Below, in pieces: positions 24,170-32,387 of a DNA stretch of 64,000 bases (its first letter is position 1; every line of letters begins with the position of its first letter). Position numbers and translations under genes: made by a program. The notes under the pieces were generated by a model. It had not been told where the DNA came from, did no database searches, and saw nothing but the letters and a program-made list of their open reading frames with translations. The DNA is from Candidimonas nitroreducens (lineage in GTDB: Bacteria; Pseudomonadota; Gammaproteobacteria; Burkholderiales; Burkholderiaceae_B), in the NCBI RefSeq assembly GCF_002209565.1, contig NZ_NJIH01000008.1:186001-250000 (forward strand), read 5' to 3'.

Positions 24170-25132
24170 ATGTCGAAATACCTGGTTGCGGCACTATATA
24201 AATTCGTCCGGCTCGAGGACTACGCCGCGCTGCGGGCTCCCCTGCTGGAATATTGCGAGGCTCGCGGCGTCAGGGGCACCTTGCTGCTGGCCGCGGAAGG
24301 CGTCAACGGCACCATAGCCGGGCCGCAGGCCGGCGTGCGCGCCGTGCTCGCGCATCTGCGCGCCGACCCGCGCATGGCCGATCTGTCCCACAAAGAGTCC
24401 TGGGCCGCGGAAATGCCGTTCTACCGCATGAAGGTCAAGCTCAAGCGCGAGATCGTCACCATGGGCGTGCCGGACATCGAACCCGAGTCCATGGCGGGAA
24501 CCTATGTCGAGCCGCAGGACTGGAACCGGCTGGTCGATGATCCGCAGGTGGTGGTGGTGGACGTGCGCAACGATTACGAGGTGTCGATAGGCTCATTTGC
24601 CGGCGCGGTGAACCCGCATACCGCGAGCTTCTCGGAATTCCCCGACTGGGTGCGGCGCCAGTCGCAGCCCGGCGGCGTGCTCAGCGGCAAGTCGCGGGTG
24701 GCCATGTTCTGCACCGGCGGCATACGCTGCGAGAAATCCACCGCCTATCTGCGCACGCAGGGCTTCGACGAGGTCTACCATCTGCAAGGCGGCATACTCC
24801 AGTACCTGGAAGACATGCCGTCCGAGGACAGCCGCTGGCGGGGTGAATGTTTTGTCTTCGACGAGCGCGTGTCGGTGGTGCACGGCCTGGCGCAGGGCAG
24901 CTATGGCCTGTGCCGCGCCTGCCGCCAGCCTGTCAGCGAGCAGGACAGGCTTTCCGAATTCTATGTCGAGGGCGTCAGCTGCCCTCGCTGCCACGACAAG
25001 CACGACGATGCCCGCAAAGAGCGATTCGCCGAGAGGCAGAAGCAAGTCGGCCTGGCGCGCGGCCGCGGCGCCAGGCACGTGGGCGTGCCGCCTGCGCACA
25101 CTGCGAGCCCGGCGCCCGGTCGGCAGGATTGA
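24170..25132 (+). CDS. trhO: tRNA uridine(34) hydroxylase TrhO (YceA)
   Basis: Rhodanese-like enzyme that makes 5-hydroxyuridine at position 34 of tRNAs by an O2-dependent route. The 320-residue protein has the N-terminal YceA domain (about 1-95) with AAEGVNGTIAG, a rhodanese domain (about 120-220) with VDVRNDYE and the active-site loop CTGGIRCEKS (Cys181, Cys187), and a C-terminal cysteine-rich region (CRACRQPVSEQD, CPRCHDKH). The C-terminal tail of about 40 residues is basic and variable. It stands alone between a terminator and convergent fabI. Confidence 0.93.
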   Translation: MSKYLVAALYKFVRLEDYAALRAPLLEYCEARGVRGTLLLAAEGVNGTIAGPQAGVRAVLAHLRADPRMADLSHKESWAAEMPFYRMKVKLKREIVTMGVPDIEPESMAGTYVEPQDWNRLVDDPQVVVVDVRNDYEVSIGSFAGAVNPHTASFSEFPDWVRRQSQPGGVLSGKSRVAMFCTGGIRCEKSTAYLRTQGFDEVYHLQGGILQYLEDMPSEDSRWRGECFVFDERVSVVHGLAQGSYGLCRACRQPVSEQDRLSEFYVEGVSCPRCHDKHDDARKERFAERQKQVGLARGRGARHVGVPPAHTASPAPGRQD

Positions 25133-25180
25133 TACATATCCGTTCGCCGGCGATGGCGAACCCGGGCAGTACGGGCACTG

Positions 25181-25199
25181 GCGCGGCGGCCCGCCGCGC
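25181..25199. other. GC hairpin between convergent trhO and fabI
   Basis: A perfect gcgcggcg/cgccgcgc stem with a 3-base loop lies between two convergent genes, five bases from the fabI stop. There is no T run, so it is only a possible bidirectional stop. Confidence 0.3.
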
Positions 25200-25204
25200 T
25201 TGCC

Positions 25205-25987
25205 TTATTCCATGCCCGGCGTAACGGTGGAAAAGCCCGCGTCCACGTGGGTGATTTCGCCCGTGATGCCTGCCGCCAGATCCGACAGCAGGAAGGCGGC
25301 GACATTGCCCACGTCTTCGATGGTGACGTTGCGGCGTAGCGGGGCGTGAGCCTCGACGAACTTCAGGATGGACGAAAAGTCCTTGATGCCGCTGGCCGCC
25401 AGGGTCTTGATGGGGCCGGCGGAAATTGCGTTGGCGCGTATGCCCAGCGGGCCGAGCGCGCTGGCTAGGTAGCGCACGCTGGCTTCCAGCGAAGCCTTGG
25501 CCAGGCCCATGGTGTTGTAGTTGGGCACGACTTTCTCGGAGCCCAGGTAGGTCAGGGTCAGCACCGAGCCGTTGCGGCCCTTGAGCAGGGGCAGCGCGGC
25601 CTTGGCCAGCGCCGGGAAGCTGTAGGCCGAGATGTCGTGGGCGACGCGGAAACCTTCGCGCGACAGGCCTTCGAGAAAGTCGCCGGCGATCGCCTCGCGC
25701 GGCGCAAAGCCGATGGAGTGCACCAGGCCGTCCAGGCCGTCCCAGCTGGACTGCAGCGCGCTGAAGGTGGCTTCGATCTGGGCGTCGTCGGCCACGTCGC
25801 AGGGCAGCACGATATTGCTGCCGAATTCGCCGGCGAATTCGCTGACGCGATCCTTGAAGCGGTCGCCTACGTAGGTGAAGGCCAGCTGCGCGCCTTGCTG
25901 GTGGCAGGCGCGCGCGATGCCGTAGGCGATCGAGCGATTGGAAAGCACGCCCGTGACCAGGATGCGCTTGCCGTTCAGGAAACCCAT
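25205..25987 (-). CDS. fabI: Enoyl-[acyl-carrier-protein] reductase (NADH)
   Basis: Reduces the trans-2-enoyl-ACP double bond, the last step of each fatty-acid elongation cycle. The 260-residue protein has the FabI-type cofactor motif [14 protein letters not shown], and the divergent SDR catalytic set Tyr147, Tyr157 and Lys164 in [20 protein letters not shown] (Y-x6-K spacing of FabI). This is the triclosan-target type, not FabK or FabV. The start at 25987 gives the usual [13 protein letters not shown]. It lies downstream of mltD and gloB on the same strand. Confidence 0.96.
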   Translation of the reverse strand: MGFLNGKRILVTGVLSNRSIAYGIARACHQQGAQLAFTYVGDRFKDRVSEFAGEFGSNIVLPCDVADDAQIEATFSALQSSWDGLDGLVHSIGFAPREAIAGDFLEGLSREGFRVAHDISAYSFPALAKAALPLLKGRNGSVLTLTYLGSEKVVPNYNTMGLAKASLEASVRYLASALGPLGIRANAISAGPIKTLAASGIKDFSSILKFVEAHAPLRRNVTIEDVGNVAAFLLSDLAAGITGEITHVDAGFSTVTPGME

Positions 25988-26116
25988 GGTGTGATCCTTG
26001 TTGTGTAGTGGTTCAGTCGACGCGAGGCCCGCGGCGCACGGGCCGGGCGGGCCCGTGCCGGGCGCTTGGCGCCGCACACCCGGCTTGGCCGGCTTATGCC
26101 CGCATTGCTTGCTGCG

Positions 26117-27502
26117 TCAGCCCCGCACGCCCGTGCCCGGCACCCGCAGCCGCTTGCCGATCGCCAGCGCACCACCCTTCAGGTTGTTGAGGCGGCGCAA
26201 TTCCTGCACGCTGGTGTTGTAGCGCCTGGCCAGCGAATACAGGGTGTCGCCATGGCGTACCGTGTGCGTGCGGACATTGACCCTATGGCGCCGGATCACG
26301 ATGTCGTTGTGCCTGCCGTGCGTCACGCGTACCGAGCTTTCTTTTTCGGCTGGAACTTCCAGCGACGCGAGTTGTATGCTGCCGCCGCCGGCGTCGTTGC
26401 CCGGCTTGGAGACCAGCAGTACCCGGGCCACCCTGGTGCTGCGGCCGCTGATCCCGTTGGCCGCCTGCAGCTGGGCCACGCTCATGCCGTGGCGCTTGGC
26501 GATGGTGGCGTACGATTCGCCCCGGTGAGCCTTGTAGGTCTGCCATGAGCTCAGGCGCCCCTTGTAGGCTTCCAGGTTGGCATTGAAGATATCCACGCGG
26601 TTCACCGGCAGCAGCAGGGTGGGGTGGTGTTCGCCCAGGATAATGGGGCGGTTGAACGAGGCGTTGAGCGCCTTGAAGTCGTCGACCGACATTTCCGCCA
26701 GCTTGGCGGCCACGGCGATGTCCATGTCGCGCGACTTTTGTACCGTGGTGAAGTAGGGCGTGTTGCTGATTTCGGGCAGCACGATGCCGTACTTCTGCGG
26801 GTTGGCGATGATGTTCTTGATGGCCTGCAGCTTAGGTACGTAGTTGCGCGTTTCGTCGGGCATATTGATGGAGCTGTAGTCGACGAAGTCGCCATTGCTG
26901 GCGGTTTTGCTCATGGCCCTTTGTACCGAGCCTTCTCCCCAGTTGTACGAGGCCAGGGCCAGGTACCAGTCGCCCTGCAGCTGGTACAGGTAGCTGAGGT
27001 AGTCCAGCGCGGCGTTGGTCGAGGCCACCGGGTCGCGGCGTTCGTCGCGCCACCAGGTTTGCTGCAGGTTGTAGTGCAGCCCGGTGCTGGGAATGAACTG
27101 CCACAGCCCCGAGGCGTGGGCGCGCGAATAGGCGGTGGGATCGTAGGCGCTTTCCACGAAGGGCAGCAGGGCAAGTTCCGTGGGCAGGCCGCGACGGTTG
27201 ATTTCCTGGACTACGTAATACAGATACTTGCTGGCGCGCGCGCTCATGCGCTCTATGGACTCGGGGTGCGAGGCGTAGTAGTCCGTCCAGTACTGGGTCA
27301 GGTCGTTGTTCAGATTGGGGATGGCGAAGCCGCGGCGGATGCGATCCCAGATATCTTTGGGCGGATGGGTCAGGTCGACGGTGCGCGATGTCTCGGCGGC
27401 GGAGTAACTATGCTTTTGCCAAGCGTATTGGTGCGTATTGTTGGCGGCACAGCCGGCCAGTGCGGCTGTGACTAGCAGTATGAATAGTCGCAGGAATTTC
27501 AT
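26117..27502 (-). CDS. mltD: Membrane-bound lytic murein transglycosylase D
   Basis: Lipoprotein that cleaves the MurNAc-GlcNAc bond of peptidoglycan with ring closure. The 461-residue precursor has a lipobox LAGC (Cys18), an SLT domain (about 100-230) with the catalytic Glu117 in LLPFVESAYDP and ASGLWQFIPSTG, and two C-terminal LysM murein-binding units (about 345-390, and 410-455 with HTVRHGDTLYSLARRYN). MltD of E. coli also has LysM repeats. It starts seven bases after the gloB stop, an arrangement (gloB-mltD) that is widely conserved. Confidence 0.95.
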   Translation of the reverse strand: MKFLRLFILLVTAALAGCAANNTHQYAWQKHSYSAAETSRTVDLTHPPKDIWDRIRRGFAIPNLNNDLTQYWTDYYASHPESIERMSARASKYLYYVVQEINRRGLPTELALLPFVESAYDPTAYSRAHASGLWQFIPSTGLHYNLQQTWWRDERRDPVASTNAALDYLSYLYQLQGDWYLALASYNWGEGSVQRAMSKTASNGDFVDYSSINMPDETRNYVPKLQAIKNIIANPQKYGIVLPEISNTPYFTTVQKSRDMDIAVAAKLAEMSVDDFKALNASFNRPIILGEHHPTLLLPVNRVDIFNANLEAYKGRLSSWQTYKAHRGESYATIAKRHGMSVAQLQAANGISGRSTRVARVLLVSKPGNDAGGGSIQLASLEVPAEKESSVRVTHGRHNDIVIRRHRVNVRTHTVRHGDTLYSLARRYNTSVQELRRLNNLKGGALAIGKRLRVPGTGVRG

Positions 27503-27509
27503 CGGCGAT

Positions 27510-28325
27510 TCATTTAAAGTGATCCTTCCATGCACGCAAACCCGTGAAAACCGCTATAGCCGAGTCCAGCCGCGTGCCGGAGTGGATCCGGGCGGCCTTG
27601 GCCACGCTTTCCTGCTGACTGCGTAAAAAAGGGTTGTAGTCCTGCTCGGCGCCTATGGTCGTGGGCAGGGTGGGCAGGCCTTGCGCACGCAGGCCTTGCG
27701 CTGCTTCCCACCATAGTTGCAGAGCGACGTTACCGGGTTCGACTTGAAGTGCCCAGCGCAAATTTGCTAGAGTGTACTCGTGAGCACAGCAAACAAGTGT
27801 ATCCAGCGGTAAAGCCCTAAGTTTACCCAGAGAATCATACATTTGTGCGGGGGTACCCTCAAATAATCGCCCGCAGCCCCCCGAAAAAAGCGTATCGCCG
27901 CAGAAAACCAAGGGTTTTCCCTGGTTCATGCGGCCAAAATACGCGATATGGCCCGCGGTATGGCCGGGTATGTCCAGCACTTCCAAGCGCAGATCCAGGT
28001 TTTCCAGGAAAATAGTATCGCCTTGCGCCAGCCTGCGATCGCAGACCGGCAGTTGTTCCCGGGCCGGGCCGTAGACCGTGGCGCCGCTGCGGGCGGCCAG
28101 CGCCCGGGCGCCGCCGACGTGGTCGCCGTGGTGGTGGGTAAGCAGGATGGCGTCCAGCGTCAGCCCGTGCTGGTCGAGCAGCTGCTCTATCGGGCCGGCC
28201 TCGCCCGGGTCGACCACGGCGGCGTGCTTGCCGCGGTAGGCCATCCATATATAGTTGTCGGATAGTGCCGGGACGGGAACAAGTTGTGTCTGGCCCGGCG
28301 TAGGGGCGGGTATTGTATGTGCCAT
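27510..28325 (-). CDS. gloB: Hydroxyacylglutathione hydrolase (glyoxalase II)
   Basis: Hydrolyses S-lactoylglutathione to lactate and glutathione, the second step of methylglyoxal detoxification. The 271-residue metallo-beta-lactamase-fold protein has the binuclear metal motif THHHGDHVGG, a further ligand in PGHTAGHI, Asp in FCGDTLFSGGCGRLFEG and the C-terminal CAHEYT and glutathione-binding region. It is divergent from a methyltransferase gene, with 20 bases between the two starts. That small gap must hold overlapping promoters or one of them lies inside the other gene. Confidence 0.95.
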   Translation of the reverse strand: MAHTIPAPTPGQTQLVPVPALSDNYIWMAYRGKHAAVVDPGEAGPIEQLLDQHGLTLDAILLTHHHGDHVGGARALAARSGATVYGPAREQLPVCDRRLAQGDTIFLENLDLRLEVLDIPGHTAGHIAYFGRMNQGKPLVFCGDTLFSGGCGRLFEGTPAQMYDSLGKLRALPLDTLVCCAHEYTLANLRWALQVEPGNVALQLWWEAAQGLRAQGLPTLPTTIGAEQDYNPFLRSQQESVAKAARIHSGTRLDSAIAVFTGLRAWKDHFK

Positions 28326-28345
28326 AGTCAGGGAGACGCGGGTCT

Positions 28346-29095
28346 TTGGATCAGTCCATTATTGTAGAGCTGGCCGAGTGGCTGGGGTCGCCGGCCGGCC
28401 AATATGTGCAGGCCTGGGAACAGCGCCAGGTCGACGCCATGGTTGCCAACGTGTTTGGCTATCACGCGGTACAGATCGGCCTGCCCGAATGGGATCTGCT
28501 GCAGTCGAACCGCGTGCCCTACAAGGCTTATACGCATGTCCTGCAAGACGCGGCATTGGCGGCGCGGCCCATGGCGCTGCTGGCCGACCCCGAGAACCTG
28601 CCCTTCGAGAGCCAGAGCCTGGATCTGCTGGTGCTGCCGCACGTGCTGGAATGTTCCAGCAATCCCCACCAGATCCTGCGCGAAGCCGAACGGGTGCTGA
28701 TGCCCGAAGGCCGCGTGGTGATTTCCGGCTTCAATCCCTGGAGCCTGTGGGGCGCACGCGAGCGCGTGCCGGGGCTGGAACCTCTGATGCCCGTGGCCAC
28801 TCATTTGCAGGTATCGCTGCCGCGCCTGAAAGACTGGTTCAAACTGCTGGCCTTCGAGGTCGACCGCGGCCGCTTCGGCTGCTATGCCCCGCCTTGCCAG
28901 ACCGACAAATGGCTGAAGCGCTGGTCGTTCATGGAAGCCGCCGGCGACCGCTGGTGGCCGGTGTGCGGCGCCGTTTACGTGGTGTCGGCGGTCAAGCGGG
29001 TGGCGGCCATGCGGCTGGTGGGCCCGGCCTGGAAGCGCAAGAAGAAGCGCGTGCGGCGCGAGGCAGTGGTCACCAGCCGCCATTCGGATTGCTGA
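28346..29095 (+). CDS. Class I SAM-dependent methyltransferase
   Basis: A 249-residue protein of the methyltransferase type-11 kind that is regularly divergent from gloB in beta-proteobacteria. Post-I motifs are visible: DPENLPFESQSLDLLVLPHVLE (split: a DPENLPF strand end and LDLLVLPHVLE), then REAERVLMPEGRVVISGFNP, the usual beta-5 motif. The glycine-rich SAM loop is weak. The start is a TTG at 28346 with a GGGAG ribosome site; the next ATG would lose a conserved N-terminal helix. The substrate is unknown. The basic C-terminus (KRKKKRVRRE) could bind RNA or membranes. Confidence 0.85.
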   Translation: MDQSIIVELAEWLGSPAGQYVQAWEQRQVDAMVANVFGYHAVQIGLPEWDLLQSNRVPYKAYTHVLQDAALAARPMALLADPENLPFESQSLDLLVLPHVLECSSNPHQILREAERVLMPEGRVVISGFNPWSLWGARERVPGLEPLMPVATHLQVSLPRLKDWFKLLAFEVDRGRFGCYAPPCQTDKWLKRWSFMEAAGDRWWPVCGAVYVVSAVKRVAAMRLVGPAWKRKKKRVRREAVVTSRHSDC

Positions 29096-29282
29096 TCGCC
29101 GTGCCGTGCGCCGCGGCGTTTGCCGCACTGCCGTTTGCCGCATTGCCCACAGCATTGTGCGCCGCGCCGGCGGCGGCTTGCTGTGCGGTATAGTGCCAGC
29201 CCGAAGCGCGTCCGATCAGGGCGCGTGGGCGGCCGGCGGCCGCCGCAATACGTGACATGTCGTAATACGCAAAACGCAAGCA

Positions 29283-29747
29283 ATGACGAATAATGCGAAT
29301 GAAGGGCAAGTAGACATCTGGACGGACGGTGCCTGCAAGGGCAACCCCGGGCCGGGCGGCTGGGGGGTGCTGCTGCGCCAGGGCAGGCACGAGAAGACCC
29401 TGTACGGGGGCGAGCCGCAGACCACCAATAACCGCATGGAACTGCTGGCGGTGATCCAGGCGCTCAAGGCGCTCAAGCGCCGCTGCACCGTCGTGGTGCA
29501 TACCGATTCGCAATACGTGCAGAAGGGCATGACCGAATGGCTGCCTGGCTGGAAGCGGCGCGGCTGGCTTACAGCCGACAAGAAGCCGGTGAAGAACGCC
29601 GACTTGTGGCAGGAACTGGAAGCCCTGGTACGCGAGCACAGCCTGAGCTGGCAATGGGTGCGGGGCCACGCCGGCGACCCGGGCAACGAACGCGCCGATC
29701 AACTGGCCAACCAGGGCGCGGCGCAGTTCGGCGGCCAGCGACGCTAA
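29283..29747 (+). CDS. rnhA: Ribonuclease HI
   Basis: Cuts the RNA strand of RNA-DNA hybrids. All four catalytic acids are present: Asp15 ([14 protein letters not shown]), Glu53 (NRMELLAV), Asp75 (HTDSQYV) and Asp139 (NERADQLAN). The 154-residue length is normal. It lies 29 bases before dnaQ on the same strand, the conserved rnhA-dnaQ pairing in proteobacteria (here codirectional rather than divergent as in E. coli). Confidence 0.97.
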   Translation: MTNNANEGQVDIWTDGACKGNPGPGGWGVLLRQGRHEKTLYGGEPQTTNNRMELLAVIQALKALKRRCTVVVHTDSQYVQKGMTEWLPGWKRRGWLTADKKPVKNADLWQELEALVREHSLSWQWVRGHAGDPGNERADQLANQGAAQFGGQRR

Positions 29748-29776
29748 AATCATTTTTTGGAATATAAGGATTTCCC

Positions 29777-30490
29777 ATGCGCCAGATCGTCCTGGATACC
29801 GAAACCACCGGCCTCGATCCTTTGCAAGGCCACCGGGTCATCGAGGTCGCCTGCGTCGAGATGATCAACCGCAGCCTGACGGGCAATCATCTGCATCTGT
29901 ACATCAACCCCGATCGCGACAGCGACCCCGAGGCCTTGCAGATCCACGGCCTGACCACCGAATTCCTGTCGGGCCACCCGCGCTTTGCCGAAGTGGCCGA
30001 CCAGATCGCCGAGTACGTCAAAGACGCCGAGATCATCATCCACAACGCCCCATTCGACCGCAAATTCCTCAACGCTGAATTTGCCAAGATAAAGCGGCCC
30101 CCGTTCGACGATTTGTGCGGCAGCATTACCGATTCACTGCTCTACGCCCGCGAACTGCATCCGGGCAAGCGCAACTCGCTCGACGCCTTGTGCGAGCGCT
30201 ACGGTATTTCCAACGCTCACCGCACCCTGCACGGCGCCTTGCTCGATTCGGAATTGCTGGCCGAGGTGTGGCTGGCCATGACCCGTGGCCAGGATGCCCT
30301 GCTGATGGATTTCGAGCAGACCGGCAGCACGCCGGGGGTGCAGGGTGTGCGTACCGAGAAATTCGACGCTTCCAGCCTGCCCGTCATCCGGGCCAGTGCC
30401 GAGGAACTGACCGAACATGAGGCCTACCTGGACGCCCTGGACAAGGCGGCCGGCAAACCCTGCGTCTGGCGTGCCGAGGCTTCGGCCTGA
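29777..30490 (+). CDS. dnaQ: DNA polymerase III epsilon subunit, proofreading exonuclease
   Basis: 3'-5' exonuclease that proofreads for the replicative polymerase. The 237-residue protein shows Exo I LDTETTGLDP (Asp7, Glu9), Exo II NAPFDRKFLNAEF, and Exo III ISNAHRTLHGALLDSELLAEV with the His and Asp of the DnaQ-H family. The C-terminal segment (about 185-237) is the alpha-subunit-binding tail. An AAGGATT ribosome site precedes the ATG. It is followed by the tRNA-Val gene after 180 bases. Confidence 0.96.
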   Translation: MRQIVLDTETTGLDPLQGHRVIEVACVEMINRSLTGNHLHLYINPDRDSDPEALQIHGLTTEFLSGHPRFAEVADQIAEYVKDAEIIIHNAPFDRKFLNAEFAKIKRPPFDDLCGSITDSLLYARELHPGKRNSLDALCERYGISNAHRTLHGALLDSELLAEVWLAMTRGQDALLMDFEQTGSTPGVQGVRTEKFDASSLPVIRASAEELTEHEAYLDALDKAAGKPCVWRAEASA

Positions 30491-30608
30491 GGCTTCGATC
30501 CGAGGCCTCAGGCCGCACAGCTTGTGTTGTGGGAACGAGGCTCGTAAGACGACGTTTGCCGCAGAAGGGCGACGATCGCGTACACATTCGGGCACCTGAA
30601 TTAGATGC

Positions 30609-30614
30609 TATAAT
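30609..30614 (+). promoter_or_regulatory. Probable -10 box of the tRNA-Val gene
   Basis: A perfect tataat 57 bases upstream of the tRNA, in a locally AT-rich patch. The -35 region (around 30586-30591, attcgg) matches poorly. It is the best promoter candidate in the dnaQ-tRNA gap. Confidence 0.6.
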
Positions 30615-30670
30615 TTTTTGCTTCCCAAAGGCCAGGGCGTCTAAACAAGACGCCCAATCCACGGCCAAAG

Positions 30671-30745
30671 GGGCGGTTAGCTCAGTGGTAGAGCACTGCC
30701 TTCACACGGCAGGGGTCACTGGTTCGAACCCAGTACCGCCCACCA
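30671..30745 (+). tRNA. tRNA-Val (anticodon CAC)
   Basis: A 75-base tRNA including encoded CCA. Acceptor gggcggt pairs with accgccc (30735-30741), D-arm gctcagtggtagagc, anticodon stem ctgcc/ggcag around loop ttcacac with anticodon CAC at 30703-30705, and T-loop ggttcgaacc. It reads GUG codons. No integrase or repeat is found beside this tRNA. Confidence 0.97.
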
Positions 30746-30747
30746 AA

Positions 30748-31203
30748 CTAAAGCCTGTGCATAACTAAGTAGACGAGCAAGATCGCTGCCAGGCCTAGAT
30801 CCGATACCATGGCGGCAATCTCGGCGCGGCTTGATGCCTTGTTTTTGACGTGCTGGATGCCGGCCAGGCCGAAGAAAATGCAGCCTCCCAGGGCAAGGGC
30901 GGGCACCCACGCAGGGTAATAGAGGCTTGCGATTGCCGGCACGCCCAGCGCAAGATTGCCAAAGCCGATTTCCAGAACGAGCTTGTTCGCCGCTGGGTCG
31001 TTGATTTCAAATATGCCTTTTGCGGTAAACCCAGGCCGTATCAGCTGGTGGATGGCGGCGCTCGCAAGGCGCCATCCGACGCCCCAGAACACAAACCATT
31101 TGCCGAGCGCGTCGACTAAACCCGCGTGGCCGCCGGCCACGTCGTGGATGATCGACACGATGGGCAATACGATCATAAGCAGGACGATTGCGATAAGCTG
31201 CAT
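30748..31203 (-). CDS. Four-helix membrane protein, DUF6790-like
   Basis: A 151-residue inner-membrane protein with four predicted helices (about 2-20, 32-55, 80-115 and 130-149). Conserved-looking elements are KWFVFWGVGWRLASAAIHQ, FEINDPAANKLVLEIGFGN and FFGLAGIQHVKNK, the pattern that I associate with the DUF6790 group; the function is unknown. The stop lies three bases from the tRNA-Val CCA end, so the two genes are convergent with essentially no space. Confidence 0.7.
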   Translation of the reverse strand: MQLIAIVLLMIVLPIVSIIHDVAGGHAGLVDALGKWFVFWGVGWRLASAAIHQLIRPGFTAKGIFEINDPAANKLVLEIGFGNLALGVPAIASLYYPAWVPALALGGCIFFGLAGIQHVKNKASSRAEIAAMVSDLGLAAILLVYLVMHRL

Positions 31204-31386
31204 GGGAGTCCCCTTGGTATTCCGGGTGTATAGGCGTAGTCAATTATGCATGGTGAACGCCCGGGCAGTGCCACTCGATCAGAGAAAGACAGGCCGTAGT
31301 CGGCGAAGAACCGGATTGCCTGCCGGCATGTAGCGGTTCATGATGGGCATTCTTCACGATGGCGGCGTTCCGCCTGGGGGGCTAGC

Positions 31387-31839
31387 ATGGGGTCGGACAA
31401 TGTAGCTGCAAGCAATGTCATGGAGGTGGGTCAATTGAGGATCCGATACCTCGTCGACGGTTCGCACAAGGGTGAAATGGGGGTATTCGAGCTGACTGTA
31501 CCGGCCGGAGCGCATGTTCCACCGCCGCACAGCCACACGCGCAACGAAGAATGTGTCTACGGTCTGGCGGGCACGCTCCGGTATTCCGTCGACGGCATTG
31601 TTCGGGATCTGGCGCCGGGCGATTGCATGTTCAGTCCACGCGGAGCCGTCCATAGTTTCAGCAACCCGCACCAGGACACCGCCCGGGCGCTCATTGTAAT
31701 TTCGCCGGATATTGGCGCTCAGTATTTCCGAGATGTCGGTGCCATCATCAACGCCGGCGGAGCGCCAGACTTGGGCAAACTGATAACGGTCATGTCCCGA
31801 TACGGACTGGTTCCCGTCCCCGCTGCGCCCGTCAAGTGA
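31387..31839 (+). CDS. Cupin-domain protein
   Basis: A 150-residue single-domain cupin. The two cupin motifs are visible: PPHSHTRNEECVYGLAG (metal ligands His-x-His and Glu) and the second motif PRGAVHSFSNPH with its histidine, on a double-stranded beta helix. A metal-dependent dioxygenase, isomerase or small-molecule binding function is possible; no more can be said. The start is the ATG at 31387 preceded by a G-rich tract. It has no operon partner. The 548 bases after it (31840-32387) contain no gene that I can support, only the Fur-like site and octamer repeat listed separately. Confidence 0.8.
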   Translation: MGSDNVAASNVMEVGQLRIRYLVDGSHKGEMGVFELTVPAGAHVPPPHSHTRNEECVYGLAGTLRYSVDGIVRDLAPGDCMFSPRGAVHSFSNPHQDTARALIVISPDIGAQYFRDVGAIINAGGAPDLGKLITVMSRYGLVPVPAAPVK

Positions 31840-32030
31840 AGGGTCTCCGTCCTGTGATGCTTTTGTGACGAGCGAATAAAAAATTTCTCTCTGGTACGGC
31901 GACCAGGCTCCGCTACAGGAGCGGCTCTTCACGATGGTCACGCTACGGTAAGGCGGCGCTGGTCAAGTGTCGACCACAAAGAATTCCGAGTCGCGCGCCG
32001 TGGCTCTCTACGGGCATGTGCCCAAACATT

Positions 32031-32049
32031 AGAAATAATAATCATTATT
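32031..32049. promoter_or_regulatory. Fur-box-like site
   Basis: By eye, 14 of 19 positions agree with the classical Fur box (GATAATGATAATCATTATC), including the core ataatcattat. It lies in an AT-rich patch within GC-rich DNA, 339 bases upstream of the autotransporter gene. Iron control of that gene is possible but the distance is large. Confidence 0.4.
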
Positions 32050-32222
32050 GTTTTCATGCGGGCGTTGTATGGGAATTCGTACGGATTCGCGACCGGGTAG
32101 CCGTGCGTCGCGGCGCCGGTTCCACCACGGCGCAGATTCCACAACTTTTGGTATTTAATTTTTATCAAATCGTTGTAAATACATATCACATATAGTAAAA
32201 ATAGCCGGCATCGCTTTTCGAT

Positions 32223-32253
32223 GCTGCATTGCTGCATTGCTGCATTGCGGCAT
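32223..32253 (+). repeat. Octamer tandem repeat upstream of the autotransporter
   Basis: Three perfect gctgcatt units (32223-32230, 32231-32238, 32239-32246) and a fourth decayed unit, 135 bases before the autotransporter start codon. The same unit is repeated at 15241-15272. Tandem octamers at such a position can change promoter spacing by slippage. Confidence 0.8.
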
Positions 32254-32387
32254 AAGGCCCGGCGCGCGTGGAAACAAGACGACGCAGAGTCTTGCTTGCC
32301 GGGCCGGCAAGCAATGAATCGGCAACGCCGCATGCAAGGCCACAAGACTACAGGCAAATCATTGCCGCTGATTGGAACAGGGGGATC

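Noticed and set aside
30671-30760. Attachment site for a mobile element at tRNA-Val
   Set aside because: No integrase, no repeated tRNA end and no composition change are seen; the neighbour is a normal membrane-protein gene.
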